The notes: generated by a model not told the origin, from the sequence alone. Shown: positions 1 to 9,170, counted from the stretch's first letter. The stretch is DNA of 64,000 nucleotides from Nocardioides ganghwensis (GCF_014779655.1 NZ_JACXYX010000006.1:62001-126000), one strand, 5' to 3'. Translations and numbers: made by a program.

Positions 1-798
1 CTCCTTGAGGATCCGCTTGGACGACTCGTAGAGCTCGGTGAGCTGCTCGTCGGTGAGGAACGGCGCGGGCGCCTCCTCGACGAGCTTCTGGTTGCGGCGC
101 TGCAGCGAGCAGTCGCGCGTCGAGACCACCACGACGTTGCCGTGCTGGTCGGCCAGGCACTGGGTCTCGACGTGACGCGGCTTGTCGAGGAACTTCTCGA
201 CCAGGCACTCGCCGCGACCGAAGGCCGTGACGGCCTCGCGGACCGCGGACTCGTAGGCGTCGGGGATCTCCTCGAGCGTGCGGGCGACCTTGAGGCCGCG
301 ACCACCGCCGCCGAAGACCGCCTTGATCGCCACGGGCAGGCCGTTGGCCTCCGCGAAGGCGACGACCTCGTCGGCGTCGGCGACCGGGTCCTTGGTGCCC
401 GGCGCGAGCGGCGCGTTGGCCTTGTCGGCGATGTGCTTGGCCTTGGCCTTGTCGCCCAGCGCCTCGATCGCGGCCGGCGGGGGGCCGATCCAGATCAGCC
501 CGGCGTCGATGACGGCCTGGGCGAAGTCGGCGTTCTCGGCGAGGAAGCCGTAGCCGGGGTGGACGCTGTCCGCACCGGACTTCTCGGCGATCGCGATGAT
601 CTTCGCGATGTCGAGGTAGGACTCGGCGGGCGTGGCACCGCCGAGGGAGTGCGCCTCGTCGGCGAGGCGTACGAAGAGGGCGTCGCGGTCGGGGTCGGCG
701 TAGACCGCGACGGAGCCGATGCCGGCGTCCTTGCAGGCACGGACGACGCGGACGGCGATCTCGCCGCGGTTGGCGATGAGGACCTTCTTCAAGCTCAC
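1..798 (-). CDS. accA3: Acyl-CoA carboxylase biotin-carboxylase (alpha) subunit, partial
   Basis: Only the first 266 codons lie in the window; the gene runs off the left edge. The product begins [18 protein letters not shown], the standard start of the biotin carboxylase fold, and carries the ATP-grasp glycine loop GGGGRG near residues 163-168. The family carboxylates biotin carried on the same chain in actinobacterial acetyl/propionyl-CoA carboxylases, but the biotin carrier end is not visible here. The GTG start at 798 has an AGGAG ribosome site 7 bases upstream. Beta and epsilon subunits that could partner it are encoded at 16937-18789. Family assignment is firm; the exact acyl substrate is not. 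Confidence 0.93.
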   Translation of the reverse strand, partial: MSLKKVLIANRGEIAVRVVRACKDAGIGSVAVYADPDRDALFVRLADEAHSLGGATPAESYLDIAKIIAIAEKSGADSVHPGYGFLAENADFAQAVIDAGLIWIGPPPAAIEALGDKAKAKHIADKANAPLAPGTKDPVADADEVVAFAEANGLPVAIKAVFGGGGRGLKVARTLEEIPDAYESAVREAVTAFGRGECLVEKFLDKPRHVETQCLADQHGNVVVVSTRDCSLQRRNQKLVEEAPAPFLTDEQLTELYESSKRILKE

Positions 799-865
799 GC
801 GAGGACTCCTGGCGGTGACACGGGGCTGGCGGCTGGGGTAGCCGGAGGGCGTACCGCTCGGCAGG

Positions 866-3418
866 CTACCGCGCCCGGAGCACGGCGCGACCGACAGCCT
901 GATGCACCGGACGCACGACCCGCGCGTAGGCGATCCCGACTGTGAGGGACGCCACAAGGGCGAGCCACTGGTGGCCGGCGTCCTCGAGCGGCGGGTAGAC
1001 CTGCCAGTGGGTGAGGTAGACGAACAGGCTCGCCCCGGCCAGCACGCCCGCGGCTCGCGCGAGCGGCGCGGGCACGGCGAGGTGCGGCACCCAGAGCATC
1101 AGCAGGAACCCGCCCAGCACGATGACCTCGCGGTGCGGCTGACCGAAGAAGCCGACGGTCATCACGACCGCCAGTGTGGTGACCAGCCACCGCTCGCGGG
1201 TCGTGGTCGCCCGCGCCCCGGCCCAGCCGAGGGCGAAGAAGAACGCCACGACGAGGATCGTGTAGCGCTCGGTGGCGCCGGCGCGCCATCCCACCTCGGC
1301 GAGGCGGGCGAGGGTGGCGACGGCGAGCACGCCGAGGGCGAAGCGGAACGGCGTACGCCTCTCGAGCCGGTGCAGCACCGGCAGGGTCGTGACGGCCAGT
1401 GCCGCGACCGTGAGCCACACGAGCGACTCGAGGAACCACAGCTGCCACTGGTCGTCCCACTCCGACCCGTTGACCACCTCGCGGACGAAGAGCACGGTCG
1501 TGAGGTCGTAGGTGCCGAGCAGGAGCGCGACCCCGCCCACCCAGAGCACCGATGGGACGAGGAGCTGGGCGATGCCCGACAGGCCGTGGCGCAGGCGGGT
1601 GCGCGCGTCGCCGGCGGCCGAGAGCTGGAACCGGGCGAAGTTGAAGCCGGCCAGCGCGAGAAGCAGGTGCGCTCCGCCCTCGAGAGCGACGAGGTCGACA
1701 TGGCTGGCCACCACGAACAGGATGGCGAGCGCTCGCAGCCCGACGGTCGTGTCGAGGCGCGAGCGGCGTTCGGGCCCGCGGTCACCGTCTGCCGCACCGT
1801 CCTGCGCGAGGCGCTCGAGGTCGCCGATGGCGCGCGTGTGCCAGCCGGCGGGCAGCCCTCCGGGGAAGTGCGCGGCGAGCCGGGTGGAGAGCTCGACGTA
1901 GGACAGCGAGTCGCCCCCGAGGTCGACGAACGAGTCGGTGTCGGCGGCGTCGGGGCGTCCGAGCACGCGGACGAAGTCGGCGCGGACCGACCCGGTGCCG
2001 GGCTGCCCGGCCTGCTCCTCGGCCGGTGCGGCGAGCTCCGCCAGCGCGGCGTAGTCGGGCTTGCCGGAGGAGGTGTGCGGGACCTGCGGCACGACGGTCA
2101 CCCGGACGGCGTGGGGAGGTACGCCGCAGTGGTCGGCCACGAGCGTCCGCGCGGCACCGCTGCCGCGACCGCTGGTGACGAACGCGTGCACCGCATGGTC
2201 GGTGGCGACGACCCGAGCGCGCGGGTCGACCTCGGCGCGCAGGCGCTGCTCGACGGCGTCGAGGTCGATGCGCAGCCCGAACACCTTGCCGCGGCGGCTG
2301 CGGCGGCCGACCACCTCGAAGAGCCCGTCGCGCTGCTGGGCGAGGTCGCCGGTGCGCAGCTCCGTGGTGACCCGGCCGAGCGCCAGGTCGGCCGGGGTCG
2401 TGGCATAGCCGAGCATGACGTTGGGGCCGGAGTAGACGAGCTCGCCGACGCCGGGCCGGTCGTCCGCGGCCTCGTCGAGGTGGAGGTGCCCGCCGGGGAT
2501 CGCGACGCCGATCGCGCCCGGGTGGTCCTCGGCGAGGTGCGGCGGCAGCCACGCCATCCGGGCGGTCGCCTCGGTGGCGCCGTACATCACCACGAGGTCC
2601 CACCCGCGGGTGCGGCCGAGCCGGCTCCAGCGGCGTACGTCGTCCGGGGCGAGCCGGCCGCCGGCCTGGGTCACCTGGCGCAGGGTGGGGAGGTCGCGGG
2701 CCTCGAAGCCGCTGGCGGCCAGCAGGTCGAAGGTGTGGGGGACGCCGGCGAGGGTGGTCGCGCCGGTGCGGGAGAAGAGGTCCCAGAAGCACTCGTCGAC
2801 GACGCTGAGGTCGGTCAGCGCGACGCTGGCGCCCGCGACGAGGTGCGAGTGCAGCACCGACAGGCCGTAGCAGTAGTGCAGCGGCAGGGCCGTGATCGCC
2901 CGGTCGGTCGGGGTGAGGGCGAGGTAGTCGGCGATGGCGGCGGCGTTGCTGGCGACGTTGGCGCGCGAGAGCCGCACCAGCTTGGGGGAGCCGGTCGTGC
3001 CCGAGGTGCTCAGCAGCAGGGCGAGGTCGGGGTGCAGCTCGTGCGCGCTGAGCGGGCGGCGTACGTCGTCGGGCGCGGCCGCGGTGCACACGACGTCCGG
3101 GTCGTAGGCGGCGACCGTCGCGTCGCGCTGGTCGGGCCGGCCGTCGGGCACGACCAGTGCGACGTGGCCGTGCTGCAGGGCGGCGAGGTAGGCGACGAGC
3201 GAGTCGAGGTCGTTGGCGCCCTCGACCAGCACCAGGCGCCGGGCCGGGCCCCAGGTCGCCGCGCGGTCGGCGACCCGGCGCGCGAGGTCGGCGTGGCTGA
3301 GGACGGTGCCGTCGGCCACGACCGCGGGGGCGTCGCCGAACCGGGCGTGGTCGAGGACCGGCCCGACCCTGGTCGGCGTACGGGGGGCGAGCGCGGGCTG
3401 CGGGGACGTGAGGGTCAC
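866..3418 (-). CDS. Adenylation - carrier protein - membrane acyltransferase fusion
   Basis: An 850-residue three-part protein. Residues about 20-460 are an AMP-forming adenylation domain: [10 protein letters not shown] at 137-146, YGATEAT near 279, TGDL near 356, and the C-terminal lysine motif TSSGKPDY near 449-456. Residues about 475-540 are an acyl/peptidyl carrier with [10 protein letters not shown], so Ser504 is the likely phosphopantetheine site. From about 557 to the end there are roughly ten membrane segments of the acyltransferase-3 type ([13 protein letters not shown]). The logical role is to activate an acid, load it on the carrier and pass it to an acceptor through the membrane domain, as Dlt proteins do with separate chains. 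The GTG start overlaps the stop of the iron-transporter ATPase by 4 bases, so it is probably translated with that operon. The substrate cannot be read from the sequence. Confidence 0.85.
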   Translation of the reverse strand: MTLTSPQPALAPRTPTRVGPVLDHARFGDAPAVVADGTVLSHADLARRVADRAATWGPARRLVLVEGANDLDSLVAYLAALQHGHVALVVPDGRPDQRDATVAAYDPDVVCTAAAPDDVRRPLSAHELHPDLALLLSTSGTTGSPKLVRLSRANVASNAAAIADYLALTPTDRAITALPLHYCYGLSVLHSHLVAGASVALTDLSVVDECFWDLFSRTGATTLAGVPHTFDLLAASGFEARDLPTLRQVTQAGGRLAPDDVRRWSRLGRTRGWDLVVMYGATEATARMAWLPPHLAEDHPGAIGVAIPGGHLHLDEAADDRPGVGELVYSGPNVMLGYATTPADLALGRVTTELRTGDLAQQRDGLFEVVGRRSRRGKVFGLRIDLDAVEQRLRAEVDPRARVVATDHAVHAFVTSGRGSGAARTLVADHCGVPPHAVRVTVVPQVPHTSSGKPDYAALAELAAPAEEQAGQPGTGSVRADFVRVLGRPDAADTDSFVDLGGDSLSYVELSTRLAAHFPGGLPAGWHTRAIGDLERLAQDGAADGDRGPERRSRLDTTVGLRALAILFVVASHVDLVALEGGAHLLLALAGFNFARFQLSAAGDARTRLRHGLSGIAQLLVPSVLWVGGVALLLGTYDLTTVLFVREVVNGSEWDDQWQLWFLESLVWLTVAALAVTTLPVLHRLERRTPFRFALGVLAVATLARLAEVGWRAGATERYTILVVAFFFALGWAGARATTTRERWLVTTLAVVMTVGFFGQPHREVIVLGGFLLMLWVPHLAVPAPLARAAGVLAGASLFVYLTHWQVYPPLEDAGHQWLALVASLTVGIAYARVVRPVHQAVGRAVLRAR

Positions 3419-4479
3419 GGCGCCCCCGCGGGCCGGTAGGCGCGGACCAGCCCGGTCACGCGGAGGTGGACCGTGTCGCCGGCCACGGGGTGGCGCACGC
3501 CCGCCATCCGGGCCAGCACGGACGTGCCGTCGTCGAGGCGCACCTGGACCGCGCAGTCGTGACCGTAGTAGCTGACCTCCTCGACCGAGCCGCGCACCCC
3601 CTCGGCGTGGGTGAGGTCGACGTAGACCTGCTCGGGCCGGATCATCAGCGCGACGGGACCGGTGGCGGCCTCGGACAGCACCACCTCGCCGAGCGCGCAC
3701 GTGGCCCGGGCGTCGGTCGCGGTGCCGGGCAGGACCACGGCACGACCGACGAACTCCGCCACCTGCGGGTCGCTCGGGGAGAGGTAGACCTCGGCCGGCG
3801 GGGCCGACTGCACGAGCCGGCCGCCGCGCATCACGGCGACCTGGTCGGCGAGGGAGAGCGCCTCGTTCTGGTCGTGGGTGACCAGCAGCGCGGTCGTGCC
3901 GGTCGCCGCCAGCGCCCGGCGCACGGCGATGGCGGTGGTGCCGCGCAGGCTCGCGTCGAGCGAGGAGAACGGCTCGTCGAGGAGCACGACGGCAGGCTGC
4001 GGAGCGAGCGAGCGGGCGAGCGCCACCCGCTGCTGCTGCCCGCCGGAGAGCTCGTCGGGGCGGCGGTCGGCGAAGTGTGCAGGAAGCTCGACGAGGTCGA
4101 GCATCTCGGCCACGCGCTCGCGACCCTCCCGGCCCGCGCGAGCGTGCCCGGGCAGCCCGAAGGCGATGTTGGCGGCGACGTCGAGGTGCGGGAACAGCGC
4201 TCCCTCCTGCGGGACGTAGCCCACGTGGCGCGCCTGCGGCGGGACCGGGCGTACGCCGTCGCCGGCGACCGTGGTGTCGCCGAAGGCGATGCTGCCCGCG
4301 TCGGGCACGAGGAAGCCGGCGATGAGGCGCAGCAGGGTGGTCTTGCCGCAGCCGGAGGGCCCGAGCACCGTGGTGAACGAGCCGTGCGGCACGTGGAGCG
4401 TGACGTCGTCGACGGCTCGGGTGGCGGTCGGGCCTGTGCCGAAGGACTTGGTGACGCCGGTGATGCTCAGTGAGCTCAT
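3415..4479 (-). CDS. Ferric-iron-type ABC transporter ATP-binding protein
   Basis: 354 residues. Walker A is GPSGCGKTT at about 40-48, the Q-loop region reads YVPQEGALFPHL, the signature is LSGGQQQR near 144-151 and Walker B is VVLLDEP near 164-170. The C-terminal ~100 residues fit a TOBE-type regulatory domain as in FbpC/PotA-like importers. The ATG start overlaps the permease stop as ATGA, and the gene's own stop overlaps the start of the downstream acyltransferase fusion. It should energise the permease at 4476-6056. Iron is inferred from the binding protein and the iron box, since the ATPase family also serves thiamine, polyamines and sulfate. Confidence 0.92.
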   Translation of the reverse strand: MSSLSITGVTKSFGTGPTATRAVDDVTLHVPHGSFTTVLGPSGCGKTTLLRLIAGFLVPDAGSIAFGDTTVAGDGVRPVPPQARHVGYVPQEGALFPHLDVAANIAFGLPGHARAGREGRERVAEMLDLVELPAHFADRRPDELSGGQQQRVALARSLAPQPAVVLLDEPFSSLDASLRGTTAIAVRRALAATGTTALLVTHDQNEALSLADQVAVMRGGRLVQSAPPAEVYLSPSDPQVAEFVGRAVVLPGTATDARATCALGEVVLSEAATGPVALMIRPEQVYVDLTHAEGVRGSVEEVSYYGHDCAVQVRLDDGTSVLARMAGVRHPVAGDTVHLRVTGLVRAYRPAGAP

Positions 4480-6056
4480 GCCGGAACCCTCTCCGTCTGG
4501 GCAGCGGGGCTGTCGGCGCGCATCAGCAGCACCGTGGCGGGGATCGAGACGAGCACGAGCAGCAGGGCGTACGGGGCGGCGGCGCCGTAGCGGAGCTCGG
4601 ACGAGGCCGACCAGAACTCGGTGGCCAGGGTGCTGGTGCCGATCGGGGAGAGCATCAGGGTGGCCGTCAGCTCGGTGGAGATCGCGAGGAAGACCAGGGC
4701 GGCGCCGGCGCCGAGGCTCGGCGCGATGAGCGGCAGGGTGACCCGCCGCGCGGTCGCGAGGGGGCCGAGGCCGAGGCTGTGGGAGACGTCGTCGAGCACG
4801 ACGGGCGCCTGCTCGAGGCCGGCGCGCACGGTCACCACGGCGCGGGGCAGGAAGAGGATCGCGTAGGCCGCGACGAGCAGGCCGGCGGTCTGGTAGACGA
4901 CCGGCACCAGGCGCAGCGAGGCCACCACGAGGGCGAGGCCGACCACGATGCCCGGCAGTGCGTTGGCGACGTAGGTGCTCCGCTCGATCACGGTGCTCGC
5001 CCAGCCACGGTGACGTACGGCGAGCCAGACGACGGGGATCGCGGCCAGCGTGGTGACGACCGCGCCGGCGAGGGCGAGCGCGAGGGTGGCGACGAGCGCC
5101 TCGGTGAGCTCGGCCACCGGGAACTCCGTCGAGGTGCCGGCCACGAGCCAGCGCAGCAGCGAGAAGGCGGGCACGCCGAGAGCGAGGACGACGACGCCGC
5201 CGACCGTCGCCAGCAGCGGGAGGCGCCAGCGTCCGAGTGCGAGCGGTACGGCCGTCCGGGCGGCGCCGCGACCGACGCGGGCGTACCTCCGGTCGCCGCG
5301 CAGGCGCAGGTCGGCGAGCAGCAGGACCAGGCACAGCAGCACCAGGACCACGGCCATGGCGGTCGCGGCCGCCCCGTTGAAGGTCGAGCCGTACTGGTCG
5401 TAGATGGCGGTGGTGAACGTCGGGAACCGCAGCAGCGACAGCGCGCCGAACTCGGCGAGCAGGTGCAGCCCGACCAGCAGGGCGCCGCCGAGCAGTGCGG
5501 GTCGCAGCTGCGGCAGCACGACGGTGCGGAAGGTGCGGGTGCGCGAGTGGCCGAGCGAGAAGGCCGTCTCCTCCAGCGCGGGGTCGAGGCGCCGAAGCAT
5601 CGCCACGACCGGGAGGTAGACGAGCGGGTAGTAGGAGAGCGTGACGACGGCGAACGCGCCACCGAACCCGTTGATGCCACGGTCGAGGGAGACCCAGGCG
5701 TAGCCGTTGACGAAGGCGGGCACCGCGAGCGGTGCGACGAGCAGGCCGTGCCACAGGCGCCGTCCCGGCAGGTCCGTGCGCTCCACGAGGACGGCGAGCG
5801 CGACGCCGAGCACGGAGGTCGCCGCCATGCACGCGAGCGCGAGCGTGATCGTGTTGCGCAGCAGCTCGGCGATCCGGGGCCGGGCCAGCAGCTGCCAGAG
5901 GTCGACGGGGCCGATCGCCACGACGTAGGAGGCCACGTAGGCCAGCGGCACCAGCGCCAGGACGGCCACCGTCGCCCCCGCCACCAGGAGCAGCGGCGGG
6001 GTGCGACGGTCGGACCCGGTGGCTGTCCGGGCCGTGGGGGTGGTGGTCGTGGTCAG
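4476..6056 (-). CDS. Ferric-iron-type ABC transporter permease (two fused domains)
   Basis: About 526 residues with some twelve hydrophobic segments. Two binding-protein-dependent permease halves are fused in one chain, as in FbpB/AfuB iron(III) permeases; each half carries an EAA-type loop (LEETAFSLGHSRTRTF in the first, VVLDDVSHSLGLGPLATA in the second). The start is uncertain. A CTG at 6056 overlaps the TGA of the binding-protein gene (CTGA) and gives a natural cytoplasmic tail before the first membrane segment, whereas the next GTG would begin inside that segment. It is co-transcribed with the binding protein and ATPase. Confidence 0.9.
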   Translation of the reverse strand: MTTTTTPTARTATGSDRRTPPLLLVAGATVAVLALVPLAYVASYVVAIGPVDLWQLLARPRIAELLRNTITLALACMAATSVLGVALAVLVERTDLPGRRLWHGLLVAPLAVPAFVNGYAWVSLDRGINGFGGAFAVVTLSYYPLVYLPVVAMLRRLDPALEETAFSLGHSRTRTFRTVVLPQLRPALLGGALLVGLHLLAEFGALSLLRFPTFTTAIYDQYGSTFNGAAATAMAVVLVLLCLVLLLADLRLRGDRRYARVGRGAARTAVPLALGRWRLPLLATVGGVVVLALGVPAFSLLRWLVAGTSTEFPVAELTEALVATLALALAGAVVTTLAAIPVVWLAVRHRGWASTVIERSTYVANALPGIVVGLALVVASLRLVPVVYQTAGLLVAAYAILFLPRAVVTVRAGLEQAPVVLDDVSHSLGLGPLATARRVTLPLIAPSLGAGAALVFLAISTELTATLMLSPIGTSTLATEFWSASSELRYGAAAPYALLLVLVSIPATVLLMRADSPAAQTERVPA

Positions 6057-7081
6057 AGCAGGCCTGCCGCGGTCATCAGATCGGTCACCTGCGGACCGTT
6101 GAGGTTGGCCACGTCGACCGCCGGCGGCTCGAGCTCGTCGAACGGCTTGACCTCGGGGTTGAGGCTGGCGTCGGGGTTGAGCGGGTACTCCAGCGCGTAC
6201 GACTCCGCCATCGCCTGCTGCGCCTCGGTGCCGGTGAGCCACGTGACGAACTCCTGCGCGGCGTCCTGCTTCTCGCTGCTGGCGAGGATGCCGGCGCCGG
6301 AGATGCTGAGGAACGCGCCGGGGTCCTGGTCACCGAAGAAGTGGAGCGCCGAGGTGTCGGAGTCGGTGCCGTTCTCCTGGCGGTCGCGGTACCAGTAGTA
6401 GTGGTAGGCGATGCCCGCGTCGACCTCGCCCGAGTCGACCGACTGCATCACGACGAGGTTGTTCTGCACGATCACGCCGTTGGCCTTGAGCCCGGCGAGC
6501 CACTCGGCCGTGGCCTCCTCGCCCTCGAGCTCGAGGACGGCGGACACGATCGCCTGGAAGTCCGCACCGGTGGGGGAGAAGGCGACGCGGCCCTGCCACT
6601 CGGGGTCGGCGAAGTCGAGGATCGAGGCGGGCATGTCGGCCTCGGTCATGGTGTCGGTGTTGTACATCGCGACGGTGGAGCGGGCCAGGAAGCCGGTCCA
6701 CGTGCGGTCCGCGGGGACGTACTGCTCCGGGATCGTCGCGGTCGCGGACTCGGGCAGCTCGGCGAAGAGGCCGGCGTTGTCGACGATGGTCATCGCGGGG
6801 GAGTTCTCGGTGAGGAACACGTCGGCGGGCGAGTCCTCGCCCTCCTCGACGATCTGGTTGGCCATCTCGAGGTCCTTGCCGTGGCGGAGCTCGACGTCGA
6901 GGCCGGACTCCTCCTCGAACAGCGGGATGATCTCGTCGAGCAGCTGCTCGTGCTGGGCGTTGTAGACCACCAGGTCGGGAGAGCCGAAGACGCCGCAGCC
7001 CGACAGGGCGGAGGCGGCGAGGAGGCTGCCGGCGAGAGCGACAGCCGTACGGGGGGTGGCGCGGCGCGGGGGAGTCGTCAC
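6053..7081 (-). CDS. Iron(III) ABC transporter substrate-binding lipoprotein
   Basis: 342 residues. The export signal ends in a lipobox, LSGC, with Cys29 the expected lipid-modified residue. The body matches the FbpA/extracellular-solute-binding family: LVVYNAQHEQLLDEI near the start, and a tyrosine cluster AYHYYWYR in the region where FbpA-type proteins hold Fe(III) through adjacent tyrosines. The GTG start at 7081 is preceded by AAGGA at 7 bases. The iron box at 7101-7114 lies directly upstream, so repression by an IdeR/DtxR regulator under iron-replete conditions is likely. It is the first gene of the iron operon. Confidence 0.92.
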   Translation of the reverse strand: MTTPPRRATPRTAVALAGSLLAASALSGCGVFGSPDLVVYNAQHEQLLDEIIPLFEEESGLDVELRHGKDLEMANQIVEEGEDSPADVFLTENSPAMTIVDNAGLFAELPESATATIPEQYVPADRTWTGFLARSTVAMYNTDTMTEADMPASILDFADPEWQGRVAFSPTGADFQAIVSAVLELEGEEATAEWLAGLKANGVIVQNNLVVMQSVDSGEVDAGIAYHYYWYRDRQENGTDSDTSALHFFGDQDPGAFLSISGAGILASSEKQDAAQEFVTWLTGTEAQQAMAESYALEYPLNPDASLNPEVKPFDELEPPAVDVANLNGPQVTDLMTAAGLL

Positions 7082-7100
7082 GAGGGTGTCCTTACTTTGC

Positions 7101-7114
7101 TTAGGCTCGCCTAA
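7101..7114 (-). promoter_or_regulatory. IdeR/DtxR-type iron box
   Basis: TTAGGCTCGCCTAA has perfect 6-base arms (TTAGGC/GCCTAA) around two bases. The 19 bases from 7101 agree with the IdeR/DtxR consensus TTAGGTTAGGCTAACCTAA at 13 positions. It lies 20 bases upstream of the binding-protein GTG. A possible -10 (TAGAGT, 7115-7120 on the minus strand) sits just before it, so a bound repressor would cover the transcription start. Confidence 0.75.
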
Positions 7115-7171
7115 CTCTAGTCCCGCTTCGCGCGCATGGGGGAATCGAGCCCGTGATGCTGGTCTCATGGG

Positions 7172-7189
7172 GGTTAGCGATCGCTAACC
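7172..7189 (+). promoter_or_regulatory. 18-bp perfect palindrome, probable operator of the acyl-CoA dehydrogenase
   Basis: GGTTAGCGATCGCTAACC is its own reverse complement over all 18 bases. It lies between the iron operon and the divergent acyl-CoA dehydrogenase, at roughly -23 to -40 relative to the leaderless start proposed at 7212 (TAGCAT at 7199-7204), so it would overlap the -35 region. Its size and symmetry are typical of TetR-family operators. The regulator is not encoded next to it, so its identity is open. Confidence 0.6.
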
Positions 7190-7211
7190 TGCTGGCGCTA
7201 GCATGCGAGGC

Positions 7212-8411
7212 ATGACCTTCGAGCTGTCCCCCGAGCACGAGCAGTTCCGCCGCAGCGTCCGCGACTTCGCCGAGGCCGAGATCGCGCCGCACGCCGCCCA
7301 GTGGGACCGCGACCACCACTTCCCGACCGACGTCGTGCAGAAGATGGGCGCGCTCGGGCTCATGGGCCTGACCGCGCCGGAGGAGTTCGGTGGCGCCGGG
7401 ATGGCCGGCGAGGACGGCGGCTTCACCTCGCTCTGCATCGCGATCGAGGAGATCGGCCGCGTCGACCAGTCGATGGGCATCACGCTCGAGGCCGCGGTGG
7501 GCCTGGGCATCAACCCGATCCTCACCTTCGGCACGGACGAGCAGAAGAAGACGTGGCTGCCCGACCTGGTCGCCGGCGAGGCGATCGCGGGCTTCGGGCT
7601 CACCGAGCCGGGTGCCGGCTCCGACGCCGGTGCGACCAAGACCAAGGCCGTCCTCGAGAACGGCGAGTGGGTCGTCAACGGCGCCAAGCAGTTCATCACC
7701 AACTCCGGCTCCTCGATCACCTCGCTCGTCACCGTCACCGCGCGCACGGGCGAGCGGGCCGACGGCCGACCGGAGATCTCGACGATCATCGTGCCCGCGG
7801 GCACGCCCGGCTTCACCGCCGAGAAGGCCTACGACAAGCTCGGCTGGCACGCCTCCGACACCCACCCGCTGTCCTTCGACGACGCCCGGGTGCCCGAGGG
7901 CAACCTGCTCGGCGAGCGCGGGCGCGGCTACGCGCAGTTCCTCGCGACGCTCGACGACGGTCGCGTCGCGATCGCCGCCCTCGCGGTCGGGTGCATCCAG
8001 GCCTGCCTCGACATGTCCGTGCAGTACGCCGGCGAGCGGCAGACCTTCGGTGGGCCCATCGGTCGCAAGCAGGGCCTCGCCTTCCAGGTCTCCGACCTGC
8101 AGGTGATGCTCGACGCGTCGCGGCTGCTGACCTACAAGGCGGCCGCGATGAAGGACGCGATGGACGCCGGCTCCTCGTCGGTGTCGACGGCCGCCTTCAA
8201 GCAGGCCGCGGCCGTCGCCAAGCTGTACGCCACGGAGTCCGCGGTCACCGCGACCCGCATCGCGACGCAGGTCTTCGGCGGCTACGGCTTCATGGAGGAG
8301 TACCCGGTCGTGCGGTTCTACCGCGACGCGAAGGTCCTCGAGATCGGTGAGGGCACCTCGGAGGTCCAGCGGATGCTGATCGCGCGGGGGCTCGGCCTCC
8401 CGGTCGAGTAG
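7212..8411 (+). CDS. Acyl-CoA dehydrogenase
   Basis: 399 residues from ATG 7212, giving MTFELSPEHEQFRRSV. A start at 7203 would add three residues, but TAGCAT lies 7 bases before 7212, the leaderless arrangement seen throughout this window. The usual three domains are present: helical N-terminus, the middle beta domain with GFGLTEPGAGSDAG, and the C-terminal helical bundle with the conserved end EIGEGTSEVQRMLIARGL. The enzyme would use FAD to introduce the alpha-beta double bond into an acyl-CoA and pass electrons to ETF. Chain-length preference cannot be stated. Control by the palindrome at 7172-7189 is likely. Confidence 0.93.
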   Translation: MTFELSPEHEQFRRSVRDFAEAEIAPHAAQWDRDHHFPTDVVQKMGALGLMGLTAPEEFGGAGMAGEDGGFTSLCIAIEEIGRVDQSMGITLEAAVGLGINPILTFGTDEQKKTWLPDLVAGEAIAGFGLTEPGAGSDAGATKTKAVLENGEWVVNGAKQFITNSGSSITSLVTVTARTGERADGRPEISTIIVPAGTPGFTAEKAYDKLGWHASDTHPLSFDDARVPEGNLLGERGRGYAQFLATLDDGRVAIAALAVGCIQACLDMSVQYAGERQTFGGPIGRKQGLAFQVSDLQVMLDASRLLTYKAAAMKDAMDAGSSSVSTAAFKQAAAVAKLYATESAVTATRIATQVFGGYGFMEEYPVVRFYRDAKVLEIGEGTSEVQRMLIARGLGLPVE

Positions 8412-8412
8412 A

Positions 8413-8434
8413 CGCCCGGCAGGTCGATCGGGCG
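8413..8434 (+). terminator. Weak hairpin after the acyl-CoA dehydrogenase
   Basis: CGCCCG and CGGGCG form a 6-bp stem around a 10-base loop, starting 2 bases after the stop codon. There is no T-run, so any termination function is tentative. Confidence 0.3.
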
Positions 8435-8522
8435 ACGTCCTTGGGCAACTCTCCAGCGAGCAGGCGGCGTCAGGGTTAGGTTGACCGGTGCAACTGCGAG
8501 GACGAATGAGTGGCAGGGGGAC

Positions 8523-9170
8523 GTGTTGAGCCAGCTCGTTGCGTACTACGAGGATGAGCCGGTCCGAACCAAGGGCCGCGTCGAGGTCGAGCAGGTCCCG
8601 TTCGTGCCCACCGCGCCCATGAAGGCGTCGGACGGGGACGTCAGGCCGAACGTGGTCTACGTGGTCGTCGCCAATCCGGTCGGCACGCCTCTGCACGTAC
8701 CGTTCGCGGCATTCGACGAGTGGTTCCTGCGGGACCGCTACGGCGAGGCCCTGCGGATCGTCAACACGTTGGGTGCGTCGAGCGTGGAGTGCAAGACCTC
8801 TCGCGACTCGCGCCGGCGTTCGGGCGTCTCGGGGGCGGTGAAGGGATTCGGAGCCAGCCTTCGCCGCAACCGGCACCAGACGAGCATGTTCGACTACTCG
8901 CACGTCGGCACTGGTAGCCAGCCGCGGGATCCGCGCCCGCTCAAGTGGCCGGACGAGCCCGGCTTCGGCGCAGCCGTCTCGAGCGTCCTCGACAACAAGG
9001 CCACCGCGGTGACGATCAACATCAGCAGCACAACCCGTCACTCGGTCAACGGGAGCCTCGGAAAGAAGCTCGCGGCCCTTGGCTTCGAGCTGGGAGTCAG
9101 CGGCGAGAGCAGCGACGCCGTGTCGTTGCACATGGTGGCGAAGTTCCCCGAGCGCTCCCGCTGGCGCTGA
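8523..9170 (+). CDS. Unrecognised protein, about 215 residues
   Basis: No family recognised. The frame is open upstream to a TTG at 8481, but AGGGGG at 8515-8520 precedes GTG 8523 and TTG 8526, so the shorter start is preferred. The protein has no clear signal peptide or membrane segment. The N-terminal half is hydrophilic with a hydrophobic strand PNVVYVVVANPVG; the middle has a basic stretch (SRDSRRRSG, SLRRNRHQ); the C-terminal third reads AVTINISSTTRHSVNG then KLAALGFELGVSGES, alternating as beta strands would. It lies alone between an acyl-CoA dehydrogenase and a two-component system. A 13-codon open frame (8488-8529) overlaps its start. Confidence 0.65.
   Translation: MLSQLVAYYEDEPVRTKGRVEVEQVPFVPTAPMKASDGDVRPNVVYVVVANPVGTPLHVPFAAFDEWFLRDRYGEALRIVNTLGASSVECKTSRDSRRRSGVSGAVKGFGASLRRNRHQTSMFDYSHVGTGSQPRDPRPLKWPDEPGFGAAVSSVLDNKATAVTINISSTTRHSVNGSLGKKLAALGFELGVSGESSDAVSLHMVAKFPERSRWR

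Noticed and set aside
902..3439. Very long open frame on the plus strand opposite the adenylation fusion
   Set aside because: Composition is dominated by R, G, E, V, H and Q without any domain; the opposite strand encodes clear family motifs. It is a GC-driven shadow frame.
4470..6398. Long plus-strand frame opposite the iron permease
   Set aside because: Glutamate/glycine/arginine-rich filler, no motifs, antisense to a recognisable permease.
7101..9131. 676-codon minus-strand frame over the acyl-CoA dehydrogenase
   Set aside because: Low-complexity R/D/L/G sequence; the plus strand holds an intact dehydrogenase.
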